34,164 nt of DNA from contig NVXI01000014.1 of assembly GCA_002747015.1 (NCBI GenBank), positions 1 through 34,164 on the forward strand, written 5' to 3'. The first letter of the stretch is position 1; each line of letters starts with the position of its first letter. This document shows, in pieces, positions 24,166 to 32,901 of the stretch. Made by a program: the position numbers and the translations under genes. The notes beneath the pieces are model-generated. The model was not told where the DNA came from, made no database searches, and worked only from the letters and a program-made list of their open reading frames with translations. Source of the stretch: Zetaproteobacteria bacterium. Its GTDB lineage: Bacteria > Pseudomonadota > Alphaproteobacteria > Micavibrionales > Micavibrionaceae.

Positions 24166-24921
24166 ATGGCAGGCCATTCAAAATGGGCGAATATTCAACA
24201 TCGCAAAGGCGCACAAGATAAAAAGCGTGCAAAAATTTTTTCAAAATTAGGGCGTGAGCTTACTGTTGCCTCAAAAATGGGTGGTGGTGATCCAGATATG
24301 AATCCGCGATTACGTCTGGCAATTTCTACCGCGCGTAGTAATTCGATGCCTAAAGATGGCATCGAACGCGCTATCCAAAAGGGGATTGGTGCAACTGAGG
24401 GTGAAAATTATGAGGAAATGCGTTATGAAGGATTCGGTGTTGGTGGCGTTGCTGTTATCGTTGAAGCCTTAACAGATAATAAAAATCGGACAGCGGCAGA
24501 AGTACGTACCATTTTCACTAAAAATGGTGGAAATCTAGGGGCAACGGGTTGTGTTGGCTTTATGTTTGACCATATTGCGGAAATTATTTATCCATCCGAT
24601 AAAGCCGGTGCAGATGATATGTTTGAAGCAGCATTGGAAGCTGGGGCATCTAATGTAGAAAGTGATGATGATGTTCATGAAATCCACTGTGCAGTAGAAG
24701 ACTTTGCATCTGTGCGTGATGCGCTTGAAAAAACATATGGAGAACCAAAGCGACAGGGTTTAATATGGCAACCTAATCTTACAACAGAAGTTAGTGAGGA
24801 ACATGCCGCATCTATATTAAAGCTTATTGATCTTTTGGAAGATGACGATGACGTGCAAAAAGTGACAACGAATTTTGAAGTAAGTGATGAGATCATGGAA
24901 AAGCTTATGGGTTTGAGCTAA
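24166..24921 (+). CDS. yebC: YebC/PmpR family regulatory protein
   Basis: Protein of 251 aa, complete. '[20 protein letters not shown]' is the invariant start, followed by '[20 protein letters not shown]' and the three-domain body. Family members are linked to transcription regulation and to translation of proline-rich tracts. Placement before ruvC is common in this class. A long AT-rich gap upstream separates it from the response regulator. Confidence 0.95.
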   Translation: MAGHSKWANIQHRKGAQDKKRAKIFSKLGRELTVASKMGGGDPDMNPRLRLAISTARSNSMPKDGIERAIQKGIGATEGENYEEMRYEGFGVGGVAVIVEALTDNKNRTAAEVRTIFTKNGGNLGATGCVGFMFDHIAEIIYPSDKAGADDMFEAALEAGASNVESDDDVHEIHCAVEDFASVRDALEKTYGEPKRQGLIWQPNLTTEVSEEHAASILKLIDLLEDDDDVQKVTTNFEVSDEIMEKLMGLS

Positions 24922-24981
24922 TATCTGAAAGATGTAACGCAAGGGGTTCCCTGTTTGTTCCCTTTGTGGTATTTTCATTTT

Positions 24982-25479
24982 ATGAGAGTTCTAGGCATTG
25001 ATCCTGGTTTGCAAAAAACTGGATGGGGAATAATTGACGTTAATGGGAGTGCTTTGCGCTTTGTTGCAAGCGGACTTATTCGTACAAATTCTAAAGAAGC
25101 GATGTCACTACGTTTGGCTCAACTACATCATGGTTTAATATCTGTTATGGATCAATGGTCACCGGATGAAGCTGCGATTGAAGAAACTTTTGTCAATAAA
25201 AACCCTGCCAGCGCCTTAAAACTAGGGCAGGCACGTGGTGTCTTGCTCTGCGTACCCGCCATTAAGGGGCTTAGTGTTGCTGAGTATTCAGCCAATAAGG
25301 TTAAAAAATCTGTTGTTGGCTCAGGCCATGCCGCAAAACAGCAGGTCGGCATGATGATTAAGACACTTCTTCCTGCTTGTGGAACGATTTCAGAAGATGA
25401 GGCGGATGCCCTTGCCGTTGCGATTACGCATGCGCATTATGGATCATTAAATAAAGCATTATTGCGTATCAATTCATGA
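24982..25479 (+). CDS. ruvC: Holliday junction resolvase RuvC
   Basis: Cleaves four-way DNA junctions. Protein of 165 aa from ATG 24982, giving the canonical MRVLGIDPGLQKTGWGIID start; an earlier ATG at 24955 would add nine residues. Acidic residues are present in 'GIDPGL', 'AIEETFVNKNP' and 'EDEADALAVA'. First gene of ruvC-ruvA-ruvB; ruvA begins 13 bases after its stop. Confidence 0.96.
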   Translation: MRVLGIDPGLQKTGWGIIDVNGSALRFVASGLIRTNSKEAMSLRLAQLHHGLISVMDQWSPDEAAIEETFVNKNPASALKLGQARGVLLCVPAIKGLSVAEYSANKVKKSVVGSGHAAKQQVGMMIKTLLPACGTISEDEADALAVAITHAHYGSLNKALLRINS

Positions 25480-25492
25480 GAGGTATAGATCT

Positions 25493-26125
25493 ATGATTGG
25501 CAAGCTATCTGGCATTATCGATTATTTTGATACAAACTCACTAATATTGGATGTTGGGGGGGTTGGCTATGTTGTACTCGCCAGCAGCCGCACATTATCA
25601 TCTATTGGACAAATCGGTGATACAGCCTCATTGTTAATCACGACCAATGTGCGTGAGGATGCAATCACTCTTTACGGTTTTGCCGATGCTTTGGAAAAAC
25701 AATGGTTCGCTTTGTTAACCTCTGTTCAGGGGGTTGGTGCTAAAGCAGGGATGGCTATATTGGCGGCGTGCCCTGCGAATCAATTAGGGTTTGCTATTGC
25801 CGCACAAGATAAAGCGGTCTTAACACGTGCCGCTGGTGTTGGGCCAAAACTTGCCACACGCATTTTGACTGAATTAAAAGATAAAGCTGGGAAAATAGAT
25901 ATATCACAAGGGCAGAAAGGTATTGTTCCACCGAAAACTTCGATAGATAATGTTCAGGTCAGCGAGAATTATGGTATTGATCAGGATGCTGTTTCTGCGT
26001 TAACCAATCTAGGCTATGGTAGCTCTGATGCATATAAAGCGGTTCTTAACGTACAGAAAAAATCCAATGATAATGCTGACTTGCAGACAGTAATCCGCCT
26101 CGCCCTGCGGGAGCTTAGTGAATGA
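25493..26125 (+). CDS. ruvA: Holliday junction helicase subunit RuvA
   Basis: Binds the junction and loads RuvB. Protein of 210 aa, usual length. The N-terminal OB domain begins '[20 protein letters not shown]', two helix-hairpin-helix segments follow ('[20 protein letters not shown]', '[20 protein letters not shown]'), then a flexible linker and the C-terminal RuvB-binding helices ('[17 protein letters not shown]'). Its stop overlaps the ruvB start (ATGA). Confidence 0.96.
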   Translation: MIGKLSGIIDYFDTNSLILDVGGVGYVVLASSRTLSSIGQIGDTASLLITTNVREDAITLYGFADALEKQWFALLTSVQGVGAKAGMAILAACPANQLGFAIAAQDKAVLTRAAGVGPKLATRILTELKDKAGKIDISQGQKGIVPPKTSIDNVQVSENYGIDQDAVSALTNLGYGSSDAYKAVLNVQKKSNDNADLQTVIRLALRELSE

Positions 26126-27174
26126 GTGAAAGTCAAGTGCTTGAAAAGAACCCAGAATTAGAACAGAAGCAGCAAGATGGCGATCCTGCTGCTGAGGGTG
26201 CGTTGCGTCCATTGTCTTTAGATGAGTTTGTTGGGCAAAAAGAGTTGTGTGATAATTTAGGGGTTTTTGTACGGGCGGCGCAGGCACGTGGTGACGCAAT
26301 GGATCATGTCTTATTATTTGGCCCCCCCGGATTGGGAAAAACGACATTAGCGCAAATTGTGGCGAAAGAGCTTGGCGTTGGATTTCGCTCTACTTCTGGG
26401 CCTGTTATTGCAAAATCGGGTGATCTGGCCGCTATTCTTACTAATTTAGAGCCGAATGATGTTTTGTTTATTGATGAGATCCATCGATTAAATCCTGCCG
26501 TTGAGGAAATTCTTTATCCGGCGATGGAGGATATGAAATTGGATTTGATAATTGGAGAGGGGCCAGCAGCGCGCTCTGTTCAAATTGAGCTTGCCCCATT
26601 TACTCTTGTTGGTGCTACAACACGTAGCGGTCTACTCAGTAACCCTTTGCGTGATCGCTTTGGCATTCCTTTGCGTTTAGAATTTTACAGCGCGCAGGAG
26701 TTGTCTTTTATTGTTGCGCGTTCTGCTCGTCTGTTGCATATGGATTTATCTGATGATGGGGCATATGAGATTGCCCGTCGCTCACGTGGGACACCGCGTA
26801 TTGCTGGGCGATTGACGCGACGTGTGCGAGATTTTCTACACGCCTCTGGTTTAAATAATGCTGATAAGTCATTGGTTGATAAGGCACTTGCGCGTTTAGA
26901 TGTTGATGCGGGTGGTCTTGATACTATGGACCGGAAATATATGAGCTGTATTATTGAAAATTACGGGGGAGGGCCGGTTGGTGTTGATACTTTGGCTGCC
27001 GTTTTATCTGAACAACGCGATATGATTGAGGATGTTATTGAACCTTATCTTATGCAACAAGGGCTTGTGCAACGTACACCGCGTGGGCGTATTATATCCC
27101 TTAAGGGATATAAATATTTGGGTTTAAGGCCTAAAAAATCCTTATCAGAACAAATAAATTTTTTAGAGGATTAA
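26122..27174 (+). CDS. ruvB: Holliday junction helicase ATPase RuvB
   Basis: AAA+ motor that drives branch migration. Full length at 350 aa. Walker A 'GPPGLGKT' is residues 67-74, Walker B '[10 protein letters not shown]' around 114-123, sensor 1 '[20 protein letters not shown]', and the C-terminal winged helix ends in '[18 protein letters not shown]'. Four-base overlap with ruvA shows translational coupling. Confidence 0.97.
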   Translation: MSESQVLEKNPELEQKQQDGDPAAEGALRPLSLDEFVGQKELCDNLGVFVRAAQARGDAMDHVLLFGPPGLGKTTLAQIVAKELGVGFRSTSGPVIAKSGDLAAILTNLEPNDVLFIDEIHRLNPAVEEILYPAMEDMKLDLIIGEGPAARSVQIELAPFTLVGATTRSGLLSNPLRDRFGIPLRLEFYSAQELSFIVARSARLLHMDLSDDGAYEIARRSRGTPRIAGRLTRRVRDFLHASGLNNADKSLVDKALARLDVDAGGLDTMDRKYMSCIIENYGGGPVGVDTLAAVLSEQRDMIEDVIEPYLMQQGLVQRTPRGRIISLKGYKYLGLRPKKSLSEQINFLED

Positions 27175-27179
27175 ATTAC

Positions 27180-27593
27180 GTGAAGCACATCATTGATGTC
27201 CGTATATACTATGAGGATACGGACGCAGGCGGTATTGTTTATTATGCAAATTATTTAAAGTTTGCAGAGCGTGGGCGTACTGAATTATTGCGTCAAATTG
27301 GTTTTGAAAATACCAAAATCCGTGATGATTATGGTGCGATATTTGTGGTCCGACATATTGAGATTGATTATTTAAAACCCGCAGTATTAGATGATGCCCT
27401 ACAATTGGAGACTTCTATTATTGAGTTTAAAAATAGTAGTTTCATTATGCGCCAAAATGTAGTTAGAGATGGTGAAATAATTACTGATATGCGTGTTACC
27501 ATGGTTTGTATTGATGCAAAATTATACAGACCTGTGCGTTTGCCAGAAAACGTAAAAGAGGCTTTTCAGGTTTATGTAGAAAACGTAGAGTAG
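27180..27593 (+). CDS. ybgC: Tol-Pal associated acyl-CoA thioesterase YbgC
   Basis: Hotdog-fold thioesterase, 137 aa. The signature 'YYEDTDAGGIVYYANYLKFA' with its catalytic Asp is intact. GTG start, supported by AGAGGA upstream and by a five-base gap from ruvB. It is the first gene of the Tol-Pal cluster in most alphaproteobacteria. Confidence 0.94.
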   Translation: MKHIIDVRIYYEDTDAGGIVYYANYLKFAERGRTELLRQIGFENTKIRDDYGAIFVVRHIEIDYLKPAVLDDALQLETSIIEFKNSSFIMRQNVVRDGEIITDMRVTMVCIDAKLYRPVRLPENVKEAFQVYVENVE

Positions 27594-27659
27594 TTTTCTG
27601 ATTCTTTTCAAAGGATGGATCACTCAGGTTCGTCTAACTATATAATGGGGTAAAAAATT

Positions 27660-28412
27660 ATGGCATCAGATATTATTAGAGAAAGTCTAGGAACAGCGGC
27701 AATTACTGCGCATGACATGAGTGCATGGGGACTTTTCATAAATGCAGATATCATTGTTAAGTTTGTTATATTAGTGTTGCTTGTGGCTTCGATTTGGAGC
27801 TGGGCTATTATTCTACAAAAACGTAGCGCATTGGTACGTTTAAATCGGCGTGCTAATAGGTTCGAAGATTCATTTTGGTCGGGTGAGCCATTAGATAAAA
27901 TTTATGCGCGCGTTAAGAAAAGTAAAGAGGACCCATTATTGCGTACCTTTTCCGCTGGTATGGATGAATGGAAGGCGGGAATTGTTGGTGGTGTACCATC
28001 TAATCAGGGTATGCAGGCAACACTCCGCCAACGTGTTGAACGTTCTATGTCTGTTGCAATTGGGCGCGAGATGAACCATTTGGAAAGTGGTATGACATTC
28101 TTAGCTAGTGTGGCGTCCAGCGCCCCTTTTATTGGTTTGTTTGGTACTGTTTGGGGGATTATGAACAGTTTTACTGCGATTGCCGAGAGTAATAATACGA
28201 GCCTGGCAGTTGTCGCACCAGGTATTGCAGAGGCGCTGTTTGCGACGGCCATTGGCTTGGTTGCTGCTATTCCAGCGTCAATTGCTTATAATGTTCTTTC
28301 GGGACGTTTAAACCGTTATGCGGATCGCTTGGAAGCATTCACAGATGAGTTTTCAGCAATTTTATCTCGCCATCTTGATTCTAAAGAAACAACAATCGCG
28401 GGAGTTAAGTAA
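27660..28412 (+). CDS. tolQ: Tol-Pal system proton channel TolQ
   Basis: Inner-membrane protein of 250 aa with three membrane segments: about residues 30-50 (FVILVLLVASIWSWAIIL), and two after the cytoplasmic loop ('FLASVASSAPFIGLFGTVWG' and 'GIAEALFATAIGLVAAIPAS'). With TolR it uses the proton gradient to energise TolA during envelope constriction. tolR begins on the last base of its stop. Confidence 0.95.
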   Translation: MASDIIRESLGTAAITAHDMSAWGLFINADIIVKFVILVLLVASIWSWAIILQKRSALVRLNRRANRFEDSFWSGEPLDKIYARVKKSKEDPLLRTFSAGMDEWKAGIVGGVPSNQGMQATLRQRVERSMSVAIGREMNHLESGMTFLASVASSAPFIGLFGTVWGIMNSFTAIAESNNTSLAVVAPGIAEALFATAIGLVAAIPASIAYNVLSGRLNRYADRLEAFTDEFSAILSRHLDSKETTIAGVK

Positions 28413-28855
28413 TGGTTGCAACGCTTTCACATAAGACTCGTTCACGTGGACGTAGAACAGGTGGAACTTATCGTCCGATAGCTGAGATAAATGTTACGCC
28501 AATGGTTGACGTTATGTTGGTGCTGCTAATTATTTTCATGGTCGCCGCACCAATGCTAACCTCGGGTGTGGACGTTAATTTACCAGATAGCAAGGCTAAG
28601 GCTCTGCAAACTGAGGATCAAAAACCAATTGAAATCACGGTTGATAAGAATGGAAATATTTTTCTTGCCGACACTGAAATTAAGAAAGCGGCTTTGATTT
28701 CAATATTAAAGCCGATGATGGAGGGCGATGAGGAACGTCGTATTTATATTCGTGGTGATCGAGATATTGAATACGGGAAAATTATGGAGGTTCTGGGATA
28801 TCTTAATAGAGCAGGGTTCCGTAAGGTTGCTCTGATTTCAAATCCTAAAAATTAA
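28412..28855 (+). CDS. tolR: Tol-Pal system protein TolR
   Basis: Protein of 147 aa. One membrane helix near residues 30-50 carries the essential Asp ('TPMVDVMLVLLIIFMVAAPM'), followed by a periplasmic domain ending 'GYLNRAGFRKVALISNP'. Overlaps tolQ by one base, so the two are coupled. Confidence 0.95.
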   Translation: MVATLSHKTRSRGRRTGGTYRPIAEINVTPMVDVMLVLLIIFMVAAPMLTSGVDVNLPDSKAKALQTEDQKPIEITVDKNGNIFLADTEIKKAALISILKPMMEGDEERRIYIRGDRDIEYGKIMEVLGYLNRAGFRKVALISNPKN

Positions 28856-28875
28856 CGTTAGCAAGATGATTTCTG

Positions 28876-29772
28876 ATGAATACGGTAATAAATAATAGGC
28901 AGAATGAGTTTATCTCAGGAAATATGAATAAGCCTGCTGTTATCTCTATCATATTTCATGTGGTGGTTTTTTCTTTGGCAACATTAGGGTTACCATATGT
29001 AGTTAAAAAGCCAGAACCAATGGAAATGGCAATTACTGTTGAATTCGTTGATATGGCAGAGCTATCTCAAACAAATTTACTGGATCAACCACAGGAAGAT
29101 AATGCAGATATTGCACCAACAGAGCCTAAGACTGTTTATAATAAAAGTGATAGTATTCCTGATTTGTTGTCTCCACGTGAGCTGGATATCCAAGAAGATA
29201 TACCAGAGCCACCAAAGGAAAAGCCTAAACCAGATTTAACGTTAATTCAAAAACCTCCAAAGCCTAAAAATAAACCGCGCAAACCTGATCCTACACCACC
29301 AAAACAGGTTGATGAAAATCCGAAAGAAGAGGATGCAAAGGACTTTACTAGTCTTTTAAAGAGTTTAACACCGGATGATCCTGCTAAAAATTCTGTATCA
29401 CCCCCTGTTAAACAGCAAAGCAATCAGGGGCAAACATCGCAAATTGCGGATTTTTCAAAACAAATGACACGTAGTGAATTGGATGACCTTAATCGTGGCG
29501 TACAGCCATGCTGGAATGTAAATGCAGGTGGCAAGAATGCTGAAAATTTACTTGTATCTTTGCGGGTGTTTGTAAATCAAAATTTACGTGTACGAGAGGT
29601 TCAAATTTTGGATCAGTTACGTTACAATGCGGACACACACTTCAGGGCGGCAGCAGAAGCAGCAAGACGGGCGTTGTTAAACCCTCGATGCTCGACATTA
29701 CGTTTACCACCTGATAAATATGAACAGTGGAAAGTATTTAAATATACATTTGACCCTAGCCAGATGTTATAG
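28876..29772 (+). CDS. tolA: Tol-Pal system protein TolA
   Basis: Spans the periplasm to link TolQR with TolB and Pal. Protein of 298 aa. Single membrane segment at about 20-42 ('[20 protein letters not shown]'), a Pro/Lys/Glu-rich extended middle (about 95-170) instead of the long Ala-rich helix of E. coli, and a C-terminal domain starting near 205 ('[20 protein letters not shown]') with a likely disulfide pair. ATG 28924 (after AGGAA) is an alternative start that would trim 16 residues. Confidence 0.92.
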   Translation: MNTVINNRQNEFISGNMNKPAVISIIFHVVVFSLATLGLPYVVKKPEPMEMAITVEFVDMAELSQTNLLDQPQEDNADIAPTEPKTVYNKSDSIPDLLSPRELDIQEDIPEPPKEKPKPDLTLIQKPPKPKNKPRKPDPTPPKQVDENPKEEDAKDFTSLLKSLTPDDPAKNSVSPPVKQQSNQGQTSQIADFSKQMTRSELDDLNRGVQPCWNVNAGGKNAENLLVSLRVFVNQNLRVREVQILDQLRYNADTHFRAAAEAARRALLNPRCSTLRLPPDKYEQWKVFKYTFDPSQML

Positions 29773-29797
29773 AATATCAAGAACAAGGAAACAGGAT

Positions 29798-31117
29798 ATG
29801 TTGCGTAGTCTATTTGCCGTTTTGACTTTTATTGCGTTATTTTCATCGCATGTTACTTTCGCGCAGGAAATGGAAGCGACGATAACCCAAGGTACGTTTA
29901 AACCACGACCAATTGCGGTGAACTCTTTTCATGCTGCCACCCCATCTTTTGATAAGCTTGCTCGTGATATTCCGGCAATTGTACGAGAAAATTTAGAGCG
30001 CTCTGGTTTGTTTCGTCCGATTAATGAAAATGCATTTGTACAAACACCTAATTCTATTTTTCGAGAAGGCGTGCGTTTCCCGGAATGGCGTGCCACAGGA
30101 ACGGAAACTATGGTTTCTGGTAGCATAGTAAAGGATGATAAAGGTCGCACGCGTGTTGAATTTCGTTTGTGGGATGTGCTGTCCGAACAGCAACTGATAG
30201 GTATGGCCTACACAACAACGCCTGAAAATTGGCGCCGTATTGCACATATTATGGCGGATGAAATTTATAAGCGTTTAACAGGAGAAGATGGGTATTTTGA
30301 TACTAGAATTGTATATATATCTGAATATGGACCTGCGCATAAACGTGTTAAGCGTTTGGCGATCATGGACCAAGATGGTGCAAATCATAAATATTTGACT
30401 GATGGTAGTTATTTGGTGCTTACTCCTCGCTTTTCACCGGAAACGCAGCGTATTACTTACTTGTCTTATCAAGGGGGTAGGCCGCGGGTTTACCTCTATG
30501 ATATTAATACAGGACGTCATGAAGTACTGGGGGCATTTCCCGGTATGACATTTGCTCCACGGTTCTCACCTGATGGACAAAGTGTTGTTATGAGCATTGC
30601 CAAAGATGGAAACACAGATATTTTCGTGATGAATTTAAATACGCGTGCAGTAAAACGCATGACAAGTAGTAGATCAATTGAAACTTCTCCTTCTTTTGCA
30701 CCTGATGGACATCAGATTGCATTTGAATCTGACCGTGGTGGTTCTCAACAGCTTTATATTATGAATCTTGATGGCTCGGGTGTTAATCGCATTACTTTTG
30801 GCAAGGGGCGGTATGCCAATCCCGTGTGGTCACCACGTGGTGATTTAATTGCTTTTACGCGTATGTATAAGGGAAAATTTTATATTGGTGTTATTCGCCC
30901 TGATGGTTCAGGTGAACGTTTGATTACAAGTGCTTATCATGTCGAGGGGCCAAGTTGGTCTCCAAATGGCCGCGTTTTGACGTATTTTAAGGAAAGCCCA
31001 TCGGGTGATCGTAGATCTGCTCGTCTTTATACCATTGATATAACAGGGTATAATGAGCGGTGGTTAAAGACACCAAAAGATGGATCAGACCCAGCATGGT
31101 CTCCACTAAACCCTTAG
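29798..31117 (+). CDS. tolB: Tol-Pal system beta-propeller protein TolB
   Basis: Periplasmic protein of 439 aa. ATG 29798 is chosen because AAGGAAACAGG precedes it and it opens a signal peptide ([20 protein letters not shown], cleavage after FAQ). The N-terminal domain is followed by repeated propeller blades with 'FSPDGQ', 'FAPDGH', 'WSPRGD', 'WSPNGR' and 'WSPLNP'. The gene pal, normally next, is absent: a convergent gene begins 35 bases later. Confidence 0.95.
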   Translation: MLRSLFAVLTFIALFSSHVTFAQEMEATITQGTFKPRPIAVNSFHAATPSFDKLARDIPAIVRENLERSGLFRPINENAFVQTPNSIFREGVRFPEWRATGTETMVSGSIVKDDKGRTRVEFRLWDVLSEQQLIGMAYTTTPENWRRIAHIMADEIYKRLTGEDGYFDTRIVYISEYGPAHKRVKRLAIMDQDGANHKYLTDGSYLVLTPRFSPETQRITYLSYQGGRPRVYLYDINTGRHEVLGAFPGMTFAPRFSPDGQSVVMSIAKDGNTDIFVMNLNTRAVKRMTSSRSIETSPSFAPDGHQIAFESDRGGSQQLYIMNLDGSGVNRITFGKGRYANPVWSPRGDLIAFTRMYKGKFYIGVIRPDGSGERLITSAYHVEGPSWSPNGRVLTYFKESPSGDRRSARLYTIDITGYNERWLKTPKDGSDPAWSPLNP

Positions 31118-31127
31118 GAGTTTAGTG
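31104..31127 (+). terminator. Hairpin over the tolB stop codon
   Basis: CACTAAAC (31104-31111) and GTTTAGTG (31120-31127) form a perfect eight-pair stem around CCTTAGGA, which contains the TAG stop at 31115-31117. There is no T-run, so it may be an mRNA 3' end stabiliser or a processing site rather than a classic terminator. Confidence 0.5.
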
Positions 31128-31151
31128 TGTCTGTAAAGGGACACGTGATAT

Positions 31152-31637
31152 TCATAGGCCATTTATATCTTTAAACATACTGATAACTTCGATGTATATA
31201 TCACGTTTAAAGGGAACAATTAGCTCTAAGGTGTCAGGTAGATTAACCCATTGCCATGCGCGGAATTCTGGTGGATCGAAGGCATTCAAGTTGATGTCTT
31301 TATCTTCGCCCATAAAACGTGCAGCGACCCATGTTTGCTCCTGTCCACGATATTTCCCATTCCAAAATTTTTCTATCAGGTGATCAGGTAAATCATAACG
31401 TATCTTTCTATCTGCAATTTTAATAATGCTGACCTTATTGGTGCCGACTTCTTCTGCAAGTTCACGTAAAGCTGTTTGCTCTACACTTTCCCCTTCATCC
31501 ATTCCGCCCTGCGGCATTTGCCATGAATTTGGTGTATCAATGCGTTCACCTACAAAAACTTGCCCTTGTGTATTAAACAATGCAATACCAACACAAGGTC
31601 GATAAGCAAGTTGATCTTTGTTCATTGCAAAGGGCAT
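31152..31637 (-). CDS. rppH: RNA pyrophosphohydrolase RppH
   Basis: Nudix hydrolase of 161 aa that removes pyrophosphate from mRNA 5' ends and so starts decay. The Nudix box covers Gly44 to Gly65, with Glu50, Arg58, Glu59, Glu62 and Glu63 in the expected places. 'YRPCVGIALFN' and 'SWQMPQGGMDEGE' are the RppH type. It stands 14 bases after the deacetylase gene and probably shares its transcript. Confidence 0.93.
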   Translation of the reverse strand: MPFAMNKDQLAYRPCVGIALFNTQGQVFVGERIDTPNSWQMPQGGMDEGESVEQTALRELAEEVGTNKVSIIKIADRKIRYDLPDHLIEKFWNGKYRGQEQTWVAARFMGEDKDINLNAFDPPEFRAWQWVNLPDTLELIVPFKRDIYIEVISMFKDINGL

Positions 31638-31651
31638 TGTATAGGTGACCT

Positions 31652-32863
31652 CTAATGGTTGTTCTGTATTTCAGGAGAAGGTGCTGGCTTAGAATGTTTT
31701 GTCGGATTTCTTGGTTCCATATGGTCATTTGAGCGCAGGTTTTTTGGTGCAACATATTGATTGTGTGTTTGCCCTTTTCTAGATGAACTTTTGTAAAGTG
31801 GCAGATCATATATGGCTGATACTGGTGCAACAATGTAATCTGCCTGTGCCACTTTCATTATCCATACAGCTAAATTTTTAATTGTGGTGGGATAATTGGG
31901 AATAATGGCAATTGCATGCCCCTTTTTCTGCGCAATTGCTTCTAATGTTTCAAAAGAATTTTTTTTGCCTCTAATTCTAAAAACTTCCAAATCAGCTTTT
32001 ATGTACGGTGCTCCCATTCTAAGTGCCTTATTTTTTATATATGTATTAGCATTTGGATTAAGTTCTAAAATGCCAAGGCCGCGCATGTACAAATCCTCGG
32101 CTAACTCTAAATAATGTTCCTTTGCACTGTCTAGAGTTTCATCTGTATAGTTACTAATACCTATATATCCTTGTGTTTTCGCCAAGGACTTATACATATT
32201 TTTTTTCTTTTCTAATGATGAACTATGATGATAGATGGCGTTTTCACCCAAATCGTGAGATCGTTTGTTTTGGATTGGGAGGTTCAGCCAAACTTCATGC
32301 CCTTTACTTTGTGCCATTGCTATCCACTCACTGGGCAGTGAAGCATAGGGTGATAGAATGAATGATACTTCAGAAGGTAGCAAATCCAGTGCGGAAAGTG
32401 ATTGTTCTTTAGACAGACCATAGTTAACAACAATGAATGATATAACGGGTTTATTGCCAATATCTTTAAAGGAAAATGGATGCTGATACGCCCGAAAACT
32501 CGTTAAGCTATCTTTCTTACGTATAATTGGGAGGAGGCCAGCCTTCGTTTTTTCGTGTAATCCATCAATTATAGACATTAATGTTGATGCCGTGTGTTTA
32601 GGCACGTTCTCTACATAGGATATCGGAATATTCTCTACAATTATTTGACTTTTTAATTTTTCAATTGTGTTGGCACTGTTAAAGTATATATAGAAAAATA
32701 GTAGTAAGTATATAACAGCAACGATCAAAAGGCCTTTTAGAAGAGCTATTATATCTATACGTTTTGATATCTCTTCAAAATTTTCTTTATATTGCCCGAG
32801 CCGTTCTTTCAACATAACTATATTGATTTTTGGAACAGAGGCTTTTAATTTTGCTATATCCAT
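31652..32863 (-). CDS. Divergent polysaccharide deacetylase (YibQ-like)
   Basis: Membrane-anchored protein of 403 aa. ATG 32863 with GGAAAG upstream is preferred over a TTG at 32875. One membrane segment lies near residues 40-62 ('LLKGLLIVAVIYLLLFFYIY'). The periplasmic part has the NodB-like barrel of PF04748 ('PVISFIVVNYGLSKEQSLSA', 'VSFILSPYASLPSEWIAMAQ', 'HEVWLNLPIQNK'), in which the usual first Asp appears as Asn in VVNYG. The Ser/Pro/Lys-rich tail is probably disordered. Activity is unproven for the family; a role in envelope remodelling beside ctpA fits the usual gene order. Confidence 0.85.
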   Translation of the reverse strand: MDIAKLKASVPKINIVMLKERLGQYKENFEEISKRIDIIALLKGLLIVAVIYLLLFFYIYFNSANTIEKLKSQIIVENIPISYVENVPKHTASTLMSIIDGLHEKTKAGLLPIIRKKDSLTSFRAYQHPFSFKDIGNKPVISFIVVNYGLSKEQSLSALDLLPSEVSFILSPYASLPSEWIAMAQSKGHEVWLNLPIQNKRSHDLGENAIYHHSSSLEKKKNMYKSLAKTQGYIGISNYTDETLDSAKEHYLELAEDLYMRGLGILELNPNANTYIKNKALRMGAPYIKADLEVFRIRGKKNSFETLEAIAQKKGHAIAIIPNYPTTIKNLAVWIMKVAQADYIVAPVSAIYDLPLYKSSSRKGQTHNQYVAPKNLRSNDHMEPRNPTKHSKPAPSPEIQNNH

Positions 32864-32901
32864 ATTTCTTTCCAAATAGGCACCCTAAACGCAAAACATG
32901 C

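Noticed and set aside
24004..24177. N-terminal extension of the response regulator
   Set aside because: The added residues are a low-complexity AT-rich translation; the receiver domain begins naturally at ATG 24003.
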